DNA of 19,658 nt, from contig NZ_PNHQ01000025.1 in the NCBI RefSeq assembly GCF_002871935.1, positions 1-19,658 on the forward strand, written 5' to 3'. Source of the DNA: Aerococcus viridans. GTDB taxonomy: Bacteria > Bacillota > Bacilli > Lactobacillales > Aerococcaceae. Below, piece by piece: positions 15,164 through 19,658 of the stretch. Positions within the stretch are counted from its first letter, which is position 1, and each line of letters begins with the position of its first letter. The translations under genes were made by a program, and so were the position numbers. The notes beneath the pieces were generated by a model. It had not been told where the DNA came from. It saw only the letters and a list, made by a program, of their open reading frames with translations, and made no database searches.

Positions 15164-17002
15164 TTATTTACCTAAATTCTTTTTCTTAGCTGCTTTTGCA
15201 CGTTCAGATTCGTTTAAAATTGATTTACGTAAACGAATGTTTTCTGGTGTTACTTCACAGTACTCATCGTCACCCATGAACTCTAATGATTCTTCAAGGG
15301 TCATTAGTTTAGGTGTTTTAATTGTAGCTGTTTGGTCTTTGTTAGAAGAACGAACGTTGGTTAAGTTTTTAGAACGGATAATATTTACAACAATATCTTT
15401 TTCACGGGTACTTTCACCAACAATCATACCACCATAAACAGCAGTACCTGGGTTCACAAAGATTGTACCTCGATCTTCAACTTGCATAATACCGTATGTA
15501 GTTGCTTTACCAGTATCAGTGGATACTAAAGCACCGTTACGACGGCCACCAATCGTTTCATTAATGTAAGGTGCATAGTGGTCAAATGTATGGTTTAAGA
15601 TACCGTAACCATGCGTTAACGACATAAAGTAGGTAGTGAAACCAATCATACCACGAGCTGGTACATGGTAAGTTAAACGAGTGGTACCTAAACCAGTAGA
15701 AACCATATCTACCATAGTACCCCGACGTTGGTTTAGGGCATCAATAATAGAACCTTGGTACTCTTCAGGTGTATCAATTTGCACTAATTCAAATGGTTCA
15801 GATTTCACGCCATCAATCTCACGAATGATTACTTCTGGACGAGAAACTTGTAACTCATAACCTTCACGACGCATATTTTCAATCAAGATAGATAAGTGAA
15901 GCTCACCACGACCTGAAACAACCCATGCATCCGGAGAATCAGTGTTATCTACACGTAATGAAACATCCGTATGTAACTCATAACGTAAACGTTCCTCCAA
16001 TTTACGAGAAGTCACGTGTTTACCTTCTTGTCCAGCGAATGGTGAATCATTGGTTAGGAAAGTCATTTGTAGTGTTGGCTCATCAATACGTAATGGCTCT
16101 AAAGCCTCTTTAATAGTTGAATCTACGACTGTTTCTCCAACAAAGATATCTTCCATACCAGAAACGGCAATCAATTCCCCAGCTTTCGCCTCATTGATTT
16201 CAACTCGGTCTAAACCTAAGAAACCGAATAATTTTGTTACACGGAAGTTTTTCTCAGTACCATCAAGTTTCATCAAGGTTACTTGGTCACCCACACGGAT
16301 TGTACCGCGGAATACACGCCCAATACCAATACGACCAACATAGTCGTTATAGTCTAGTAATGATACTTGGAATTGTAAGCCTTCTTCAGAATTATCAACC
16401 GGTGCTGGAATCTCGTTTAGGATCGTATCAAAGATTGGGTCCATTGTTTCAGATTGGTCAGCAGGATCATCAGATAGACTTGAAGTACCACTTAAAGCAG
16501 AAGCGTATACTACTGGGAAGTCTAACATTTCATCATCAGCACCCAATTCGATAAATAAATCTAACACTTCATCCACAACTTCAGCTGGACGAGCAGATGA
16601 TTTATCAATCTTGTTTACAACAACGATTGGTGTTAAGTTCGCTTCGAAAGCTTTTTTCAATACAAAACGCGTTTGCGGCATTGTACCTTCATAAGCATCT
16701 ACGACTAAAACTACACCGTCAACCATCGTCATGATACGTTCCACTTCACCACCGAAATCCGCATGTCCTGGGGTATCCATGATGTTAATGTGATGACCTT
16801 TGTAGTTAACAGCCGTATTCTTAGCTAGAATGGTGATCCCACGTTCTTTCTCGATATCGTTAGAGTCCATTGCACGCTCATCAATTTTTGTACGTTCATC
16901 TAAAGTATCTGATTGTTCCAACAATTGGTTAACCAAAGTCGTTTTACCGTGGTCAACGTGGGCAATGATTGCAACATTACGAATATCTTCACGTTTTGCC
17001 AT
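15164..17002 (-). CDS. typA: TypA/BipA ribosome-associated translational GTPase
   Basis: A 612-residue GTPase of the elongation-factor family that binds the ribosome and aids assembly or translation under stress and cold (family knowledge). The GTPase domain shows [10 protein letters not shown] (about 14-23), the switch I segment [24 protein letters not shown] and [10 protein letters not shown]. The remaining TypA domains follow, with the TypA-characteristic segments [33 protein letters not shown] and [11 protein letters not shown], and a basic C-terminus ending in [12 protein letters not shown] 17002 is preceded by GGAGG. It appears monocistronic, with a promoter upstream and the repeat-borne terminator downstream. 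Confidence 0.98.
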   Translation of the reverse strand: MAKREDIRNVAIIAHVDHGKTTLVNQLLEQSDTLDERTKIDERAMDSNDIEKERGITILAKNTAVNYKGHHINIMDTPGHADFGGEVERIMTMVDGVVLVVDAYEGTMPQTRFVLKKAFEANLTPIVVVNKIDKSSARPAEVVDEVLDLFIELGADDEMLDFPVVYASALSGTSSLSDDPADQSETMDPIFDTILNEIPAPVDNSEEGLQFQVSLLDYNDYVGRIGIGRVFRGTIRVGDQVTLMKLDGTEKNFRVTKLFGFLGLDRVEINEAKAGELIAVSGMEDIFVGETVVDSTIKEALEPLRIDEPTLQMTFLTNDSPFAGQEGKHVTSRKLEERLRYELHTDVSLRVDNTDSPDAWVVSGRGELHLSILIENMRREGYELQVSRPEVIIREIDGVKSEPFELVQIDTPEEYQGSIIDALNQRRGTMVDMVSTGLGTTRLTYHVPARGMIGFTTYFMSLTHGYGILNHTFDHYAPYINETIGGRRNGALVSTDTGKATTYGIMQVEDRGTIFVNPGTAVYGGMIVGESTREKDIVVNIIRSKNLTNVRSSNKDQTATIKTPKLMTLEESLEFMGDDEYCEVTPENIRLRKSILNESERAKAAKKKNLGK

Positions 17003-17029
17003 TTTTTAAATTCCTCCATTTATATAATG

Positions 17030-17046
17030 AATACAAATTTTGTATT
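17030..17046. promoter_or_regulatory. Palindrome in the typA leader
   Basis: AATACAAA and TTTGTATT (17030-17037 and 17039-17046) are perfect 8-bp arms around one base, 28-44 bp upstream of the typA start. As RNA it could not close so tight a loop fully; as DNA it could be a regulator site. Significance uncertain. Confidence 0.35.
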
Positions 17047-17135
17047 AATTATTTGTCAAGTTTATGAAACCGTTTTACCCTAAAACCCCTAGTTATAAAC
17101 CTTAACAAAGTTTCTTGTAATAAAACCGCCATAAT

Positions 17136-17144
17136 ATTATATCA
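17136..17144 (-). promoter_or_regulatory. Extended -10 promoter of typA
   Basis: Minus-strand TGATATAAT (TATAAT at 17136-17141) with no clear -35. It would give a leader of about 125 nt to the typA start. Confidence 0.5.
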
Positions 17145-17235
17145 CTTATTGATTGAAAATACTATTATTTTCGTTTATATGGACCCAAGAAATCACGAAG
17201 TTTAAGTACCTCTCCATACAAAAAAGAATTCTTGG

Positions 17236-18015
17236 TTAATTTTCAGCCTTCAAATTTCCAATCATTCGACTATATGCTGACGGGTAAGCTGCTACCACTT
17301 TATTTCGATGCATTAAATCAAGTGGCGCTCCAGTAAATTGTGTCACCTTAATCCCCACTTCATCTGCCAATACTTGGCCAGCAGCAATATCCCAGGGTTG
17401 CAGCCTTGGGGATACGTAAGCGGCAATTTCACCCTTCAATAAGGCGATGATTTCAATCCCTGCTGACCCATAAATCCGAAGGCCCATAGATTCTTGAATC
17501 AAGTCTTGCACTTTATGCGCATTGGTCATTGCCATACCGCCATTGACAGCAATCAAAGATTCATGCAAGGTTTTATCTGTATATTTGGGCTTAAAAACCC
17601 GACCGTTCCGTTTAATCCCTTGGCCAGCGATGGCTTCAAAGTAATCATCTTGCATCACATCATAAACAACACCTAGCTTACCCAGTCCATCTTCATAGTA
17701 TGCAACCATGATAGCAAAGTGATTTTGCTGTAAGACAAAGTTGGCTGTCCCATCTATAGGGTCTACTATCCAGACACCGCCATCTAGATTATTGGGCGTT
17801 TCACCCATTTTCTCCTCACCGATATAACGGTCTTTTGGAAAGTTTTCTTTAATCTTTTGTCTAAATAATAATTCTACTGCCTTATCTACATTGGTGACCA
17901 AATCTTTTCGGTTTGATTTATGCTGGATTTCGATTGCACTATCTAATTGTTCGTGAATATAAGTTGTTGCTTCTTCAATCCACTCTCTCACCAATGCTAC
18001 ACGCGCTTCTAACAT
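17236..18015 (-). CDS. suhB: Inositol monophosphatase (SuhB/YktC-like) family phosphatase
   Basis: A 259-residue cytosolic Mg-dependent sugar-phosphate phosphatase. Metal-site motifs are present: YIGEEKMGE near 64-72, WIVDPIDGTANF with Asp85, and QPWDIAAGQVLADE near 208. Length is normal for the family. ATG 18015 follows AGGAGG by 11 bases. It starts 48 bp after the UPF0223 gene with no terminator between, so both are probably one operon. The Bacillus YktC gene lies near yktA in the same way. The natural substrate may be inositol phosphate or another small phosphate such as 3',5'-bisphosphoadenosine or fructose bisphosphate; family motifs do not decide. No convincing terminator follows it. 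Confidence 0.92.
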   Translation of the reverse strand: MLEARVALVREWIEEATTYIHEQLDSAIEIQHKSNRKDLVTNVDKAVELLFRQKIKENFPKDRYIGEEKMGETPNNLDGGVWIVDPIDGTANFVLQQNHFAIMVAYYEDGLGKLGVVYDVMQDDYFEAIAGQGIKRNGRVFKPKYTDKTLHESLIAVNGGMAMTNAHKVQDLIQESMGLRIYGSAGIEIIALLKGEIAAYVSPRLQPWDIAAGQVLADEVGIKVTQFTGAPLDLMHRNKVVAAYPSAYSRMIGNLKAEN

Positions 18016-18063
18016 CTATTTATATGCCTCCTAGTTTACCTGAACCAACTAACCACTTTGCCC

Positions 18064-18339
18064 TTACGGCATCGAAATAGTTTTTCTTTCTGAATTTCTC
18101 GCTTTTTTGATTGTGCCATAAAGTTGATAGCCAGAAACCTTCTCAAATTGATTGCCTAATTGCTTTTCTGCCATTTTACTTGGCACTACTTGCTTAAAGG
18201 CCTTATATCTATTCAATAATTCTTCGCGGTTGATGCTTGATTCATAAGCTTGTTCCAAGCCATTCCACATTTTTATCACAATCGCGATTTCTTCATTTGT
18301 CCAATCTAAGTCGATAGGGTATTGATAATTATTAGACAT
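18064..18339 (-). CDS. yktA: UPF0223 (YktA-like) small protein
   Basis: A 91-residue soluble helical protein. The opening YQYPIDLDWTNEEIAIVIK and the later YKAFKQVVPSKMAEKQL and FEKVSGYQLYGTIKKAR segments match the UPF0223 pattern. ATG 18339 follows GGAGG. Its function is not known. It is the first gene of a probable two-gene unit with the suhB-like phosphatase, and the pairing fits Bacillus gene order. Confidence 0.88.
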   Translation of the reverse strand: MSNNYQYPIDLDWTNEEIAIVIKMWNGLEQAYESSINREELLNRYKAFKQVVPSKMAEKQLGNQFEKVSGYQLYGTIKKARNSERKTISMP

Positions 18340-18368
18340 CGTATTCCTCCGCTTTCGTTTTCATATTC

Positions 18369-18398
18369 ATTATAGCGGAAAATAAGTAAAAGAGATAA
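18369..18398 (-). promoter_or_regulatory. Possible promoter of the yktA-suhB unit
   Basis: Minus-strand TATAAT at 18369-18374, about 30 bp upstream of the start codon. The best -35 (TTATCT at 18393-18398, 18-bp spacer) is weak. The rest of the region between 18400 and 18570 shows only a short palindrome (TAGCG-AG-CGCTA) and no gene. Confidence 0.4.
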
Positions 18399-18577
18399 CT
18401 TAGCCAGCAATTTTTTCAAGCTTCCATTCCCTTTTCATATTGGTATCCTATTATTTAGACAACTTACGCCAATTGCGTCCAGTTTAAGTCAGCCAGATAG
18501 CGAGCGCTAATGTCTATTTCTTTTTATAGCGTCGTTTCCTATCCTATATCGCAAAATAGATAACATTTGGATTACTA

Positions 18578-18621
18578 TTGCTTATATTTTTAACATCATT
18601 TAAAATATCATTATGATGTTA
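18578..18621 (+). promoter_or_regulatory. Promoter and operator-like dyad of metQ
   Basis: TTGCTT (18578-18583) and TAAAAT (18601-18606) are spaced by 17 bp. A perfect 9-bp inverted repeat TAACATCAT / ATGATGTTA (18591-18599 and 18613-18621) straddles the -10 and the likely transcription start. The leader would be only about 27 nt, too short for an S-box or T-box. A protein repressor is therefore the likely mode of control (inference). Confidence 0.55.
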
Positions 18622-18639
18622 TGAATGGGGAGAAGAAAA

Positions 18640-19545
18640 TTGGATATTAGAAAAAGTTTAAAAGTAGGTCTGGCTTTCTGTAGTGCATTATTACTTGCTG
18701 CTTGCGGTAATAATAGTAGTGATCAAGCATCAACAGACCAAGTTGATACTGAGGAAACTCGGTCATATTCTGTTGGGGTTGTGGGAGATGTATCTGCTGA
18801 AATTTGGGAAGACGTTGCTACAAGATTGGAAGATCAAGGCATCGATTTAGAAGTGGTGACCTTTTCTGAATACTCACAACCAAATCGTGCTTTAGAAGAT
18901 GGAGAATTAGACTTAAATGCCTTCCAACATATTTCATTTTTAAGTGCTTACACTAAGGACATTGGTGATTCACAAATTACGCCAATTGCTTATACTATTG
19001 TATCACCTATGTGTATTTTTGCAGTTCCTGAAATCACGGATGTCGAATCCATTCCTGATGGTGTAACTGTTGCGGTATCTAACTCTGCTACGAATGCAGA
19101 ACGTGCTTTCTTAGGCTTACAGGATATTGGTTTAATCAAGCTAGATGAAGAAGCTGGTTTTGCGCCAACTAAAGCGGATGTTATCGAAAATACTAAAAAC
19201 ATCGAAATTGTCGAAATGGATCCATCTCAAATCGCCCGCTCATTAGGCGATGCTGATTTGATTACGATAGGTGGCGATATGTTGATGGATGCTGGCCTAG
19301 ATCCAAAAGATGCTATTTATGTTGATACAGATGATGCTTCAAATATTGATCCGGTGAAGAAGAATATCATTGCAACCACAAAAGACAAGGAAGATAATCC
19401 AGATATTCAAGCGATTGTAGATACTTATCAATCAGATGAAACCAAAGCTAAAATTGAAGAAATTTCTGGCGGTTCATCAATTCCTATTTGGACAACTGAA
19501 GATGATCCAAAAGCAGACTATGAAAAAGAATTAGCTGAAAACTAA
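18640..19545 (+). CDS. metQ: MetQ/NlpA-family substrate-binding lipoprotein of a methionine ABC transporter
   Basis: A 301-residue lipoprotein that presents methionine (or a close relative) to a MetNI transporter on the outside of the membrane. Start chosen at TTG 18640, because GGGGAG at 18627-18632 stands seven bases before it; the in-frame ATG at 18625 would put this site inside the gene. The signal peptide has a lipobox LAAC with Cys22, followed by a Ser/Asp/Thr-rich linker. The mature part shows the family features: TFSEYSQPNRALEDGELDLN, AFQHISFL, IPDGVTVAVSNSATNAERA, and a C-terminal D-N-P-D-I-Q-A segment. It is the only plus-strand gene. metN and metI are not next to it within the window; a group II intron begins 16 bp after its stop. 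Confidence 0.92.
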   Translation: MDIRKSLKVGLAFCSALLLAACGNNSSDQASTDQVDTEETRSYSVGVVGDVSAEIWEDVATRLEDQGIDLEVVTFSEYSQPNRALEDGELDLNAFQHISFLSAYTKDIGDSQITPIAYTIVSPMCIFAVPEITDVESIPDGVTVAVSNSATNAERAFLGLQDIGLIKLDEEAGFAPTKADVIENTKNIEIVEMDPSQIARSLGDADLITIGGDMLMDAGLDPKDAIYVDTDDASNIDPVKKNIIATTKDKEDNPDIQAIVDTYQSDETKAKIEEISGGSSIPIWTTEDDPKADYEKELAEN

Positions 19546-19560
19546 TTTTAAACATATACA

Positions 19561-19658
19561 ATCGAGTAGGAGGAATCTTTCGATTCCGACCTCTCACACC
19601 ACCGTGCGTACGGTTCCGTACACGGCGGTTCAATATTTTGCGTAAGCAGACTCTACTA
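19561..19658 (-). mobile_element. 3' end of a group II intron (domains V and VI), truncated by right edge
   Basis: On the minus strand, about 19598-19630 folds as domain V: ACCGCCGUG pairs with CACGGUGGU, then a CG bulge, a UACG/CGUA stem and a GAAC loop. The catalytic triad is CGC with its middle G in a G-U pair, as in several bacterial intron classes. Domain VI follows (about 19562-19596) with a GGAAUC-GAAA-GAUUCC tip and an unpaired A (complement of 19567), seven bases from the predicted 3' end near 19561. Its reverse transcriptase/maturase gene would lie off the right edge. The exact 3' splice point is uncertain by a base or two. Confidence 0.8.

Noticed and set aside
17185..17235. Terminator after the suhB-like gene
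   Set aside because: The only inverted repeat (CCAAGAA with TTCTTGG) has a 37-base loop, and the adjacent AAGAATTCTT palindrome has no loop; neither is a convincing terminator.
18480..18540. Structured RNA or tRNA near the TAGCG-AG-CGCTA palindrome
   Set aside because: No cloverleaf, T-loop or other RNA gene features are present; only a short palindrome.
18340..18639. S-box or T-box riboswitch before metQ
   Set aside because: No T-box GGGTGG-type sequence or S-box core is visible, and the recognisable promoter leaves only about 27 nt of leader.

Overview
The window looks like part of a low-GC Gram-positive chromosome, most probably a member of the Lactobacillales close to Aerococcaceae. This is inferred from strong AGGAGG-type ribosome binding sites, AT-rich intergenic DNA, a serine-rich-repeat adhesin with an accessory-Sec signal, and Firmicute house-keeping gene order. 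The genus is a guess from style, not from a search. Almost everything is on the minus strand; only metQ at the right end is on the plus strand.

Layout from left to right: (1) 1-2703, minus: the N-terminal 901 codons of a large serine-rich repeat surface adhesin whose C-terminus lies off the left edge. It has an accessory-Sec-type signal peptide, a short first serine repeat, a linker, an L-type-lectin-like module and a long second serine repeat. (2) 3104-4357: an alpha/beta-hydrolase esterase and ylbG, each followed by a hairpin terminator. (3) 4447-4616: copy 1 of a 170-bp structured intergenic repeat. (4) 4633-8061: pyruvate carboxylase. (5) 8302-13136: a four-gene amino-sugar cassette in two transcription units. 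The upstream unit is nanE plus a PTS EIIBC. The downstream unit is a PTS-associated barrel-like protein of unknown function plus a NagE-like PTS EIICB. (6) 13385-14755: ftsW. (7) 14959-15129: copy 2 of the structured repeat in opposite orientation. (8) 15164-18339: typA, a suhB-like phosphatase and a YktA-type UPF0223 gene. (9) 18640-19545, plus: MetQ-like lipoprotein. (10) 19561-19658: the 3' end (domains V and VI) of a group II intron on the minus strand, running off the right edge.

Read in the minus direction, yktA-suhB-typA-ftsW-pyc-ylbG is the relative order known from Bacillus and relatives, so the PTS/nanE cassette appears to be an insertion between ftsW and pyc. NanE would turn N-acetylmannosamine-6-phosphate into GlcNAc-6-phosphate, and the two transporters would bring in phosphorylated amino sugars or related hexoses. 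A catabolite-repression-like site and promoter-overlapping dyads suggest sugar-controlled expression.

The least expected signal is the pair of 170-bp intergenic repeats at 4447-4616 and 14959-15129. They are roughly 94% alike over the first 150 positions and fold into a long multi-segment hairpin beside a terminator hairpin. At least one stem position differs between copies by a compensatory change (A-T in one, C-G in the other). They lie in inverted orientation around about 10.3 kb.
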